This document shows, piece by piece, positions 1 through 7,692 of a stretch of DNA of 64,000 nucleotides. The notes under the pieces are model-generated. The model made no database searches, was not told the DNA's origin, and was given only the letters and a program-made list of their open reading frames with translations. The DNA is from Streptomyces aurantiogriseus (GTDB lineage: Bacteria > Actinomycetota > Actinomycetes > Streptomycetales > Streptomycetaceae). Location: NCBI RefSeq assembly GCF_014649375.1, contig NZ_BMSX01000008.1, forward strand, positions 186,001 through 250,000. Reading direction: 5' to 3'. Numbering within the stretch: position 1 is the first letter of the stretch; each line of letters begins with the position of its first letter. The position numbers and the translations under genes are program-made.

Positions 1-367
1 GGGAACTCAGCATCACCACCAGGTCCCCGGTGACCTTCCGCCCGTCCGCGGCGCACTGCGCGACGATCTCGTACGTCCCCGGCTGCGCGCTCGGCGGCAC
101 CCGGAACTGCCCGACCGCCTCACCCCGGCGCGCGCTGGGCGCCAGTATGAAGCGGCCGGCGCCCACCGCCCCGGCATCACCCGCGGCCCCGCCGTCCGCG
201 CACGCCGCCGTGTTCACGGTGACCTGGCCGCCCGGTACCGCGGTGGAGGGATACACCTCCAGGCGTCCGGTCCCGCCGCCGGTGCCGTACGCGGGCGCGG
301 CCGTCCCGGCCACGGCGGCGACGGCGAACGCGGTGCCGGTCAGCAGTCGAGCGGCGGTACGTCGCAT
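1..367 (-). CDS. Secreted protein, N-terminal part (runs off the window)
   Basis: Read on the minus strand from an ATG at 367, the frame stays open to the window edge, giving about 122 residues of a longer protein. It begins with a classic secretion signal: MRRTAAR, a hydrophobic core LLTGTAFAVAAVAG and a probable cleavage site after TAAPA-YG. The exported part starts as a small beta-rich module with an Ala/Gly-rich loop and two cysteines (TAACAD and VAQCAD) that could form a disulfide. The wording resembles Ig-like extracellular modules of Streptomyces surface proteins. I do not recognise a specific family, and the C-terminus, which may carry a membrane anchor, is outside the window. The signal peptide is seen directly; the surface location is inferred. 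Confidence 0.7.
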   Translation of the reverse strand, partial: MRRTAARLLTGTAFAVAAVAGTAAPAYGTGGGTGRLEVYPSTAVPGGQVTVNTAACADGGAAGDAGAVGAGRFILAPSARRGEAVGQFRVPPSAQPGTYEIVAQCAADGRKVTGDLVVMLSS

Positions 368-785
368 CGGTGCTCCTCCCGAGCTCGTCGAGGGCACGGC
401 CCGCGGCACCCCCATGTGCCGCCGCCTCGGTCGCGTCCCTGCCCTTCCAGAGGTAAGGGGCAGCGACGCGAGCGCGCTTCCTGAGGACGCGTCAGGACTG
501 GGATGAACGGGTGTCGGCCGACGCGGCGAAAGGCTCACTCGCGCGGGCGTTTCGGCAGGTCACCGCCGTGCGCCGGGCGCCCTCCGGAAAAGCGCCGCCA
601 AGGGGTGTGAACGGGTGACCACTCGCACGGCGCGACCGCGCTCCGCTGTCGCGGGCGGCTGCTTCTGCCGCGCGGGTGCGCCTTGCCGTCGCGGGTGCGC
701 ACCCTCATGGCGTGGTCGCGGTTCGCTGTCGCGGACGAGCGCCCTCATGGCGTGGCCGTGGCGGCGCCCGCGGGGGCACCGCCCC
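368..785. other. Gene-free stretch with imperfect direct repeats
   Basis: This 418-bp stretch lies between the divergent secreted-protein gene and the 3' end of the gamma-glutamylcyclotransferase-like gene. The phrase ccctcatggcgtgg occurs twice (about 702-715 and 742-755), next to related gcggttcgctgtcgcgg and cgcgctccgctgtcgcgg segments, so the segment looks like a decayed tandem repeat. Open frames here overlap one another and carry no domain I recognise, so I do not call a gene. The promoter of the secreted protein should lie in the part just upstream of 367. Confidence 0.4.
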
Positions 786-1220
786 TCACCGCGTGGGCCC
801 GCCCCGCTCCCGCCAGTCCCCGCCCTCGATCAGCTTCCCCCGCGCCCGGAGCCCCGCCGCCACCCCGGGCGCGGCGACGTACACCCACGCCCGCACCGGC
901 CGCCCGTCGCCGACCCGGACCACCTCGCGTGCCACCCGCTCGTACAGATTGCGTGGGTCGCCCGGCCGGTACTCCTCCAGCCGGTCCAGGTCGGCGAGCA
1001 GCCGCCCGTACGTCTCCGGGAGCGCGGTGACGAGCTCCCCGGTCACGACTCCGCCCGGCTCCTCGACGACGTACGGGTAGCCGGGGCCGTCGTAGAGCAC
1101 CGCGCCCCTCAGGCGGGCTGGTTCCTCGGTGAGGGTGCGGCCGCGCAGGAAGAGGTCGTGGTTGACCTCTCCGGGGCGCAGGGTGCCGTAGACGAAGAAG
1201 GGGAGTTCCGGGGCGCTCAC
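786..1220 (-). CDS. Gamma-glutamylcyclotransferase (GGCT/AIG2-like) family protein
   Basis: This 144-residue protein starts at a GTG (1220) with a GGGGAGAG ribosome-binding site about ten bases upstream. The N-terminus carries the family hallmark FVYGTLRPGE (about residues 9-18), the loop that binds the gamma-glutamyl group. A later acidic patch, LDRLEEYRPGDP, fits the place of the conserved catalytic Glu region. Family members convert gamma-glutamyl amino acids or related amines to 5-oxoproline plus the free amine in the cytosol. Length fits single-domain bacterial GGCT-like enzymes. The substrate cannot be read from sequence. The gene stands alone, facing the secreted-protein gene. Confidence 0.85.
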   Translation of the reverse strand: MSAPELPFFVYGTLRPGEVNHDLFLRGRTLTEEPARLRGAVLYDGPGYPYVVEEPGGVVTGELVTALPETYGRLLADLDRLEEYRPGDPRNLYERVAREVVRVGDGRPVRAWVYVAAPGVAAGLRARGKLIEGGDWRERGGPTR

Positions 1221-1278
1221 GGAAACGATTCTCTCCCCTCACCGCACCCGCACTCCTCCCGCACATGACCGCTATGGA

Positions 1279-1292
1279 CATGACATGTCATG
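1279..1292. promoter_or_regulatory. 14-bp perfect palindrome upstream of the M4 protease
   Basis: The sequence catgacatgtcatg is its own reverse complement and lies 98-111 bases before the chosen protease start. Its position between the divergent GGCT-like gene and the protease makes it a candidate operator. No cognate regulator is visible nearby, and such palindromes also occur by chance. Confidence 0.3.
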
Positions 1293-1389
1293 CCCACTTG
1301 AATCCTCAGGACCAGGTCAGCGCCCCACGCGCTCCCCCCCACACGTTTCCCCCCACACGCGCCCCCACGGCGCCTTCCCGAGGAGACCG

Positions 1390-3039
1390 ATGAGCCGGAT
1401 ACGGCCGCACGCCCGAGGTTCCCGTCTCGCCACCGCCGGCATCGCCGCCACCACGGCCACCGTGCTGGCCGCCGTCCTCACCCCCGCCGCCGAGGCGGCG
1501 GACCGGCCGAGCCGGGCCACCGCGCTGGACAACGCGGCCACGGCCCTGGCCGAGCACGCCGCGGGCCTCGGGCTGACCGCCGCCCAGGGCACCACCGTCC
1601 GGGACGTCATCGTCGACAAGGACGGCACCCAGCACATCCGCTACGACCGCACCTACCACCGACTCCCCGTCCTCGGCGGCGACTTCGTGGTCCACCTCGC
1701 CCCCGACGGCACGTACCGCAGCGCGAACCGCGCGACGAGGAGCGAGATCTCGCTCCCGACGGTCACCCCCGCCCTCTCCGGCCCCAAGGCCGCCGACGTC
1801 GCCGCGAACGCCCTGCGCGCCGCGCACCTGGGCGAGACACTGAAGAAGCTCACCGCCAAGCCCCGCCTGGTCGTCGACGCCCTGCACGGCGCCCCCAGGC
1901 TGGCCTGGCAGACGAACGTCGCGGCCCTCGACTCCCTCGGCAACCCGGTCGCCCGCGCCGTCCTGACCGACGCCCGCACCGGTGCCCAGATCGACGCCTG
2001 GGACACCCTGGAGACGGCGACGGGCGACGGCAACTCCCTCTACGGCGGCAAGGTCCCGCTGGAGACGACCCTCTCGGGCTCGACGTACCAGCTCAAGGAC
2101 CCGACCCGGGGCAACACGTACACCGGCGACGCCGCCAACAAGACCGACCTGTGCTTCCTCGGCGGCATCTGCATCAGCCGCGCCCCCTCGACCGTCTTCA
2201 CCGACGCCGACAACCACTGGGGCACGGGCGCGACCACCGACCGCGCCACCGCCGCCGTGGACGCCCAGTACGGCACGGACGTGACCTGGGACTACTACAA
2301 GAACGTCCACGGCCGCAACGGCATCGCGGGCGACGGCAAGGGCTCCTACAACCGCGTCCACTACGGCACCCGGTACAACAACGCCTTCTGGGACGACAGT
2401 TGCTTCTGCATGACCTACGGCGACGGTGACGGCACCCAGCTCGGCCCGCTGGTCTCCCTGGACGTGGCCGGCCACGAGATGACCCACGGCGTCACCTCGA
2501 AGACGGCCGCGCTGACCTACTCGGGCGAGTCCGGCGGCCTGAACGAGGCCACCTCCGACATCTTCGGCACGCTGGTGGAGTTCCACGCGAACAACGCCGC
2601 CGACGCCGGCGACTACCTCATCGGCGAGAAGATCGTCCGCTCCGGTTTCGGCCGGGACGCCCTGCGCTACATGGACAAGCCCTCCAAGGACGGCAGCTCC
2701 GTGGACTACTGGAGCAGCACGGTCGGCACCCTCGACGTCCACTACTCCTCGGGCGTCGCCAACCACTTCGCGTACCTCCTCGCGGAGGGCAGCGGCACGA
2801 AGACCATCAACGGCGTGACGTACAACTCCCCGACCTTCAACGGCTCCACGGTCACCGGGATCGGCCGGGCCAAGCTGGGTGCCATCTGGTACCGCGCCCT
2901 GACGGTCTACATGACGTCCTCGACGAACTACGCCGGGGCACGCACGGCCACCCTGAACGCGGCCCGCGACCTCTACGGCGCCGGCAGCGCGGAGTACACC
3001 GCGGTGGCGGCGGCGTGGAGCGCGGTGAATGTGAACTGA
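1390..3039 (+). CDS. Secreted M4 (thermolysin-type) zinc metalloprotease
   Basis: A pre-pro-enzyme of 549 residues. I chose the ATG at 1390 because AGGAG lies seven bases upstream and the protein then begins with a normal signal peptide (MSRIRPHARGSR, hydrophobic run, cleavage near AEAA); an earlier in-frame ATG at 1285 would add a proline-rich stretch with no ribosome-binding site. The propeptide (about residues 40-190) looks like the FTP/PepSY inhibitor-chaperone region. The catalytic half shows the zinc motif HEMTH (VAGHEMTHGVT), the third ligand in GGLNEATSDIFG, and the downstream HYSSGVANHFAYLL segment bearing the conserved catalytic His. Family knowledge: the propeptide is removed outside the cell and the mature enzyme degrades extracellular protein before hydrophobic residues. 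Confidence 0.95.
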   Translation: MSRIRPHARGSRLATAGIAATTATVLAAVLTPAAEAADRPSRATALDNAATALAEHAAGLGLTAAQGTTVRDVIVDKDGTQHIRYDRTYHRLPVLGGDFVVHLAPDGTYRSANRATRSEISLPTVTPALSGPKAADVAANALRAAHLGETLKKLTAKPRLVVDALHGAPRLAWQTNVAALDSLGNPVARAVLTDARTGAQIDAWDTLETATGDGNSLYGGKVPLETTLSGSTYQLKDPTRGNTYTGDAANKTDLCFLGGICISRAPSTVFTDADNHWGTGATTDRATAAVDAQYGTDVTWDYYKNVHGRNGIAGDGKGSYNRVHYGTRYNNAFWDDSCFCMTYGDGDGTQLGPLVSLDVAGHEMTHGVTSKTAALTYSGESGGLNEATSDIFGTLVEFHANNAADAGDYLIGEKIVRSGFGRDALRYMDKPSKDGSSVDYWSSTVGTLDVHYSSGVANHFAYLLAEGSGTKTINGVTYNSPTFNGSTVTGIGRAKLGAIWYRALTVYMTSSTNYAGARTATLNAARDLYGAGSAEYTAVAAAWSAVNVN

Positions 3040-3162
3040 CCGCCCGTACAGGCATTACGGGTAAGTAACCCCGCTTCCCCGCTGAACCGATCACCCGTTA
3101 GGCTCCCCCGTCGCGCGCTGGGGGACCAGGGTGACCAGGGGAAACCGGGGGTAACGGGGAAC

Positions 3163-3849
3163 ATGACCGAGGAAGTCGCCGCGGCGGAGAAGAGCCCGAA
3201 CGCGTGGGCGCAGGCCGCCACGGCGCTGGTGCTGATCGGGGCGCTCGGGGGCGGGCTGTGGGTGCAGGACAAATTCGCCGGGGGAACGGACGCGAACGCG
3301 CCGGCGGTCTGCCCGGACGACGAGGACGCGAAGCCGTCGAAGCGGATCTCCGGAGCGCAGTTGTGCACGGCCCTGAACCGCACGGACCTGCCGGCGCTCC
3401 TCGGCACGCCCAAGGAGCAGGCGCAGACGGCTTACGGCAGTGACGCTTCGGTCAAGTCGGCGAGCGGCACCGAGACAGCCACCCCTGAGGCGACCGTCAA
3501 GTTCGACACCTACACCGTGCAACTCTCGCGCTCCTACGACGACCTCCCGGTCGCGGGGACGGAGGACCTGCTGAACAGCGCGGAGTCGAAGACGATCCTG
3601 GGCCACCCGGCGGTCCTCTACTCGAGCCAGACGATCGCCATCCGCTTCAACCTCGGCGGCGGCGAGTCCGAGACCGGCCCCGGCGGCACCGCCCGCAGCC
3701 TGGTGGTCGCCCCGGACCCGAAGGACAGCGGCGGCTCCTACGAGCTCGCGATCTGGCGCCAGGACACCTTCCCGCCCGACGACGCGGCGCTGCTCCGCGT
3801 CGCCGAGAAGGTGCTGCCGACCATCCCGGGCTGGACGGCCGCCGGCTGA
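3163..3849 (+). CDS. Membrane-anchored exported protein, DUF6215-like
   Basis: This 228-residue protein has a short cytosolic N-terminus (MTEEVAAAEKSPNAW), one transmembrane helix (about residues 17-36, ATALVLIGALGGGLWV) and an extracytoplasmic domain. The outer domain has cysteines in AVCPDD and AQLCTALN and a repeated beta pattern (TVKFDTYTVQLSRSYDDLP). It resembles the DUF6215 proteins common in Streptomyces, a name given from memory. The family has no known reaction. The start ATG follows a gggg-rich leader. The gene stands alone and ends in a strong terminator at 3867-3896. Confidence 0.7.
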   Translation: MTEEVAAAEKSPNAWAQAATALVLIGALGGGLWVQDKFAGGTDANAPAVCPDDEDAKPSKRISGAQLCTALNRTDLPALLGTPKEQAQTAYGSDASVKSASGTETATPEATVKFDTYTVQLSRSYDDLPVAGTEDLLNSAESKTILGHPAVLYSSQTIAIRFNLGGGESETGPGGTARSLVVAPDPKDSGGSYELAIWRQDTFPPDDAALLRVAEKVLPTIPGWTAAG

Positions 3850-3866
3850 CGCCGGGACGCACGCCG

Positions 3867-3896
3867 AAGGCCGGCGCTTCTGAGGGCGCCGGCCTT
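3867..3896 (+). terminator. Rho-independent-type hairpin
   Basis: An 11-bp perfect stem (aaggccggcgc paired with gcgccggcctt) around a short loop lies 18 bases after the stop at 3849 and is followed by ctctgtgtt. It should end transcription of the membrane-anchored protein gene. Confidence 0.8.
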
Positions 3897-4180
3897 CTCT
3901 GTGTTGGGGGACGTCGGCGACGTCGCCGACGGTGTGCCGGCCGTACTCGGCCAGCTCAGCAAGACCACGGGCATCCCTCTTTCAGCACGGCGGTGTGTCG
4001 GTGAGGTCGAGGACGGCCATGTCCGGCCCTGACCCGCTGACCGCGGCACGCGTACCCGCGAGCGGCCACGCTGTGGAGTGCGTCGCGTCAGAGTGAGCCG
4101 GATCACGCGCTGGTCGCTGCATCCCTTTGCGTAGCTGATGGGTCGGATCAGCGAACCGGAATGCTAAAGGAGATGTAAAG

Positions 4181-4981
4181 ATGACTAATCGTACCCTTCT
4201 GGCTGCGGCGGCTCTGTGTGCGACGGCAGTAGTGACGCTCACCGCGTGCGGAGGTGACAAGAAGGCCGACGCCAAGGAGTCAGGCACCCCTGCAGCCAAG
4301 GAGGCAGGCACCCCTGCCCCTGCCACGCCGTCGCCCGCGAAGCCGTTAGAGGGTCTGACCCCGGCCCAAATCGCCGAAGAGTCCCGGCTGGCCATGACGA
4401 AGCTGAAGTCGTTCAAGGTCAAGGGGGGCGTGACCAGCGACGGCGAGGAGATGACCGTCGACTTCACTGTCGCCGCGAAGGGTAGCTGCCAGGGGACCTT
4501 CACCAGCGGGGGCGCGTCCGCCGATATCCGGAAGGTCGGTGGCGCGATGTACATGAAGGGCGACGAGAAGTTCTGGCAGCAGACAGGCAGCGAGGAGGGC
4601 TCGTCGCCCGAGGAGGCGAATGCCCTCACCGAGCTGCTCAAGGGACGCTGGTTCAAGCTGCCGGCGGGGGATGCGAAGGCGGACGAGTTCCCCTTCTGTG
4701 ACGCCACCATGCTGTTCGAGAAGGACACGGAGGAAATCCCTGTCACCAGAGGCGCGGAAGCCGTGGTCAACGGCACGCGCGCCGTGACGCTCACGAGGAA
4801 GGACGGCGCCGAGACGATGACGCTCCTCGTATCCGCTGAGGGAGAGCCCTACGCGCTGAGGATGACCAACGAGGGCGGCCAAGAGCCCGGCTCGCTCGAG
4901 TTCTCGGCGTTCAATGAGCCGGTGACCGTCACGCCCCCGCCGGCCAGCGAGGTCATAGACTCGGAGAAGCTCAAGGGATGA
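4181..4981 (+). CDS. Secreted lipoprotein, LppX/LprG-like size and layout
   Basis: A 266-residue lipoprotein with signal MTNRTLLAAAALCATAVV and a lipobox LTAC, so the mature protein starts at Cys about residue 23. A Lys/Ala/Pro-rich linker with the repeated GTPAAKEAGTPAP follows, then a single beta-rich domain. The start ATG has an excellent ribosome-binding site (aaaggag at 4166-4172). The order (lipobox, disordered linker, then a module with YMKGDEKFW and KGRWFKLPAG) matches actinobacterial lipoproteins of the LolA-like LppX_LprAFG type, which carry lipids at the outer face of the membrane. That fold match is my inference. There are no operon partners. Confidence 0.75.
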   Translation: MTNRTLLAAAALCATAVVTLTACGGDKKADAKESGTPAAKEAGTPAPATPSPAKPLEGLTPAQIAEESRLAMTKLKSFKVKGGVTSDGEEMTVDFTVAAKGSCQGTFTSGGASADIRKVGGAMYMKGDEKFWQQTGSEEGSSPEEANALTELLKGRWFKLPAGDAKADEFPFCDATMLFEKDTEEIPVTRGAEAVVNGTRAVTLTRKDGAETMTLLVSAEGEPYALRMTNEGGQEPGSLEFSAFNEPVTVTPPPASEVIDSEKLKG

Positions 4982-5053
4982 CACCCGGCTCGCTGCCGTT
5001 ATTGGGCCCGACCGCCGTGTTGGGGTGATCTCCCGGTGGTTGGGGCACAGCGG

Positions 5054-5111
5054 CAGGGCCTCTTGGTAGCTCGGGGTTGCGATCCCAACCGAGCAGTACC
5101 AGGAGGCCCTG
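5054..5111. repeat. Long near-perfect inverted repeat (58 bp)
   Basis: The arms cagggcctcttggta (5054-5068) and taccaggaggccctg (5097-5111) pair at 14 of 15 positions, and the mispair is a G-T wobble. Inside, gctcgg pairs with ccgagc. No T-run follows, so it is not a standard terminator. The position, between two unrelated genes and just after the lipoprotein, and the exactness of the arms suggest a mobile-element end or a miniature element. Confidence 0.6.
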
Positions 5112-5256
5112 TTGTCGCAGTCTGTCGCGCTTGCGTCCGTGGAGTCCAACGCGCCGTCTACGGCAGGCGTACGGGGCGCTGTCGGCGAACTCCCCACAGC
5201 CGGAAGGCCGGTGCCTTGGGAAGGCACCGGCCTGGGGGCGAGGGGGAGAGGGAGCG

Positions 5257-6762
5257 TCAGGCGACCAGCTCCCGCTCCTCCACCGGGGACTCGCTCTCCT
5301 GTCGCGCCGGCTTCTTGTCCCGCATCACCAGCGTCGCCAGCACCGCTGCCACGAGGACGCCGATCGCGCTGACCGTGAAGGTCGTCGTCATCGAGGTGGT
5401 GAAGGCCTCGCGGGCCGTCCGGACGAGGGCCGTGTCCTCGCCGGCCACCGCCAGGGCGCCGGCGATGGACTGGCGGGCCTGCTCGGGGGCGTCGGCGGGC
5501 ATCTCGGCGGCGAAGCCGCTGGTCAGCAGGGAGCCGAGGATCGCGATACCGAGGGCGGTGCCGGCCTGCTGGATGGTGTCGTTCAGGGCCGAGCCGACGC
5601 CCGCCTTGTCCTCGGGGATGGTGCCCATCAGGGCCGCGACGGCCGCCGGCATCGCGAGACCGGCGCCCAGACCGAGCAGACCCAGCGCCACGGCCGGGAC
5701 CGTGAAGCCGCTGTCCGCCGTGACCGTCGTCAGCAGGGCGAAGGAGGCCACCATCACCAGCATGCCGGTGAGGATCACGAAGCGGTTGCCGATCTTCGCG
5801 GCGAGCTTGACCCCGCTGCCGTTGCCGATGAGCGCGGTGATGGCGAGGGGCAGGAAGGCCAGGCCGGCCTTGACGGGGGAGTAGCCGAGGACGAACTGCA
5901 GGTACTGGGTGAGGACCAGCAGCAGACCACCGTTGCCGATCTGGACCAGGGCGAGGGAGATCGAACCGCCGCTGAAGTTGCGCTGCTTGAACAGGACCAG
6001 CGGGACCATCGGGGACTTGGTGACGTTCTCCCAGACCACGAACCCGGCGAGGGCGACGACGGCGACGACGAGGCTGATCGCGGAGCGGCCGCCGAACGCG
6101 CCGTGCTGCGGAAGCTCGATGATCCACCAGACCAGGGCGGTCATACCGGCCGCGGAGAGCACCGCGCCCAGCGGGTCCGGCTTCTGGTACGGGGCCTTCG
6201 ACTCGGGCATGAGCAGGACACCGGCGAGCAGGGCCAGGCCGACGATCGGGACGTTGATCAGGAAGATCGACTGCCAGGAGAAGTGGTCGATCAGCACACC
6301 GCCGAGCACCGGGCTGCCGACCAGACCGAGCATCGACACCGAGCCCCAGGCCGCCATCGCCTTGCCGCGCTCCTCCTCGTCGAAGACGGTGATGAGGATC
6401 GAGAGCGTGGACGGCATGATCAGCGCCCCGCCGACACCCATCGCGACGCGTACCGCGATCACTTCACCGGGGTTGCTGCAGAAGGTCGCCGCCAGCGAGG
6501 CCGCTCCGAAGAGCAGGAGCCCGATCAGCATCACCTTCCGCCGGCCGAAACGGTCGCCCAGGCTGCCGGAGGTGAGCAGGAGACCCGCGAAGACCAGGAT
6601 GTAGGAGTCCAGGATCCACTGGATGTCCTGGGCGCTCGCGCCGAGGTCCTCGGTCATCGAGGGCACCGCGACGGTCAGCGCCATGCTGTCGACGACCAGC
6701 ACCAGCGTGCTGAGGCAGAGCACGACGAGGATCCACCAGCGACGTGGATTGCGGGTTTCCAT
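5257..6762 (-). CDS. MFS drug exporter, DHA2 (14-helix, EmrB/QacA-like) type
   Basis: A 501-residue integral membrane protein starting METRNPRRWWILVVLCL. Helix 1 is followed by VDSMALTVAVPSM, and the loop between helices 2 and 3 holds the MFS motif GSLGDRFGRRKVML. The helix-5 antiporter region reads ALIMPSTLSIL. About 14 hydrophobic segments can be counted, which places it in DHA2, a family that exports drugs, dyes and antibiotics in exchange for protons. It is divergent from a TetR-family gene, and palindromic candidate operators fill the gap between them. The normal reading is repression of the pump by the neighbouring TetR protein, relieved when ligand binds. The substrate is unknown. Confidence 0.92.
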   Translation of the reverse strand: METRNPRRWWILVVLCLSTLVLVVDSMALTVAVPSMTEDLGASAQDIQWILDSYILVFAGLLLTSGSLGDRFGRRKVMLIGLLLFGAASLAATFCSNPGEVIAVRVAMGVGGALIMPSTLSILITVFDEEERGKAMAAWGSVSMLGLVGSPVLGGVLIDHFSWQSIFLINVPIVGLALLAGVLLMPESKAPYQKPDPLGAVLSAAGMTALVWWIIELPQHGAFGGRSAISLVVAVVALAGFVVWENVTKSPMVPLVLFKQRNFSGGSISLALVQIGNGGLLLVLTQYLQFVLGYSPVKAGLAFLPLAITALIGNGSGVKLAAKIGNRFVILTGMLVMVASFALLTTVTADSGFTVPAVALGLLGLGAGLAMPAAVAALMGTIPEDKAGVGSALNDTIQQAGTALGIAILGSLLTSGFAAEMPADAPEQARQSIAGALAVAGEDTALVRTAREAFTTSMTTTFTVSAIGVLVAAVLATLVMRDKKPARQESESPVEERELVA

Positions 6763-6792
6763 GGGGCTTCCCTTCGCTCCCTGACCGGTGCT

Positions 6793-6886
6793 GCGAACAC
6801 CGTTCCTTCGGTGCGAACACTGTACGCAGAGCGGAACAGTGTGCGCAACCCTTGAACTCTGTACGCTGGATGCGAACGATGTACGC
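6793..6886. promoter_or_regulatory. Cluster of palindromic operator-like sites between TetR gene and MFS pump
   Basis: Four related sites lie in the 189-bp divergent gap: gcgaacaccgttcc (6793-6806), gcgaacactgtacgc (6813-6827), gcggaacagtgtgcgc (6831-6846) and gcgaacgatgtacgc (6872-6886). The second is palindromic at 12 of 14 non-central positions. A consensus GCGnACACTGTnCGC is plausible for the TetR-family product encoded at 6952. Just downstream (about 6881-6920) the phrase gcgctcaggaagt is repeated in tandem. Confidence 0.55.
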
Positions 6887-6951
6887 GCTCAGGAAGTGTG
6901 CGCTCAGGAAGTACGCGCTCGCCCCGTCCTCGATTCCAAGGAGCCGCCGCC

Positions 6952-7692
6952 ATGGCCGCCAAGGCGAAGTCCCACCCGATCCCGTCCGTCTGGGCCCGTG
7001 AGCGGCGTGAGCCCGACCAGCCCGCGCTGAGCAGGGACGCGATCGTGCGCGAGGCGATCGCGATGCTGGACGCCGACGGCATCGAGGCCCTGAGCATGCG
7101 CAAGCTCGGCGCCCGCCTCAACGCGGGCGCGACCTCCCTCTACCGGCACGTGGCCACCAAGGACGAGCTGATGGAGCTGGCCGTGGACGAGGTCGCCGCC
7201 GAGATCCGCGTACCGGACGCGGACGGCGCCGACTGGCGGGCCGCCGTCGCCGAGGCCGCGAGCTCCTTCCGGGCGACCGCCCTGCGCCACCCCTGGCTGT
7301 CCTCGGTCCTCGGCCAGGCGGGCCTCGCCTACCTCGGCCCCAACCTCATGAACTTCTCCGAGCGCCTCGCCGCCCTGTTCACGGCCGCCGGCTTCCCCGA
7401 GCCGGGCCGCGTGATCGAGCCCGTCCTGGCGTACGTCATCGGCATGAGCACCACGGAGGCGGCCTGGCTCACCACGGTCGCCCGTTCCGGCGAGACGGAG
7501 GCCGAGTTCGTCGCCCGGCTGATGCCCGCCGCCGCGCAGGCCGCCGCGTCCTACGAGCACCTCGCCGACGAGTACGCCACCACCGCCGCAGAGACGGCCG
7601 ACCCGGCCGCCCTCCGCGACGCAAAGTTCACCTACGGCCTGGAGGTCGTCCTCGACGGTCTGGCCCTACGGCTGCCGCGCGAGGCCTCCTAG
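6952..7692 (+). CDS. TetR-family transcriptional repressor (TetR_C domain)
   Basis: A protein of 246 residues from the ATG at 6952, preceded by aaggag 11 bases upstream; upstream in-frame starts lack a ribosome-binding site. The DNA-binding part is DAIVREAIAMLDADGIEAL followed by the recognition helix region RKLGARLNAGATSLYRHV (about residues 30-65). The C-terminal ligand-binding half matches the class of tetracycline-repressor-like proteins that pair with efflux pumps. It is divergent from the DHA2 pump gene and probably represses both that gene and its own. Its stop codon overlaps the stop of the convergent nitrate reductase gene by three bases. Confidence 0.9.
   Translation: MAAKAKSHPIPSVWARERREPDQPALSRDAIVREAIAMLDADGIEALSMRKLGARLNAGATSLYRHVATKDELMELAVDEVAAEIRVPDADGADWRAAVAEAASSFRATALRHPWLSSVLGQAGLAYLGPNLMNFSERLAALFTAAGFPEPGRVIEPVLAYVIGMSTTEAAWLTTVARSGETEAEFVARLMPAAAQAAASYEHLADEYATTAAETADPAALRDAKFTYGLEVVLDGLALRLPREAS

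Noticed and set aside
4346..6127. Long minus-strand frame across the lipoprotein and MFS genes
   Set aside because: It crosses two unrelated genes on both strands and has the composition of a shadow frame.
5077..6855. 592-codon plus-strand frame antisense to the MFS pump
   Set aside because: The opposite strand encodes an unmistakable DHA2 transporter. This frame has Gln/Asp/Arg-rich shadow composition.
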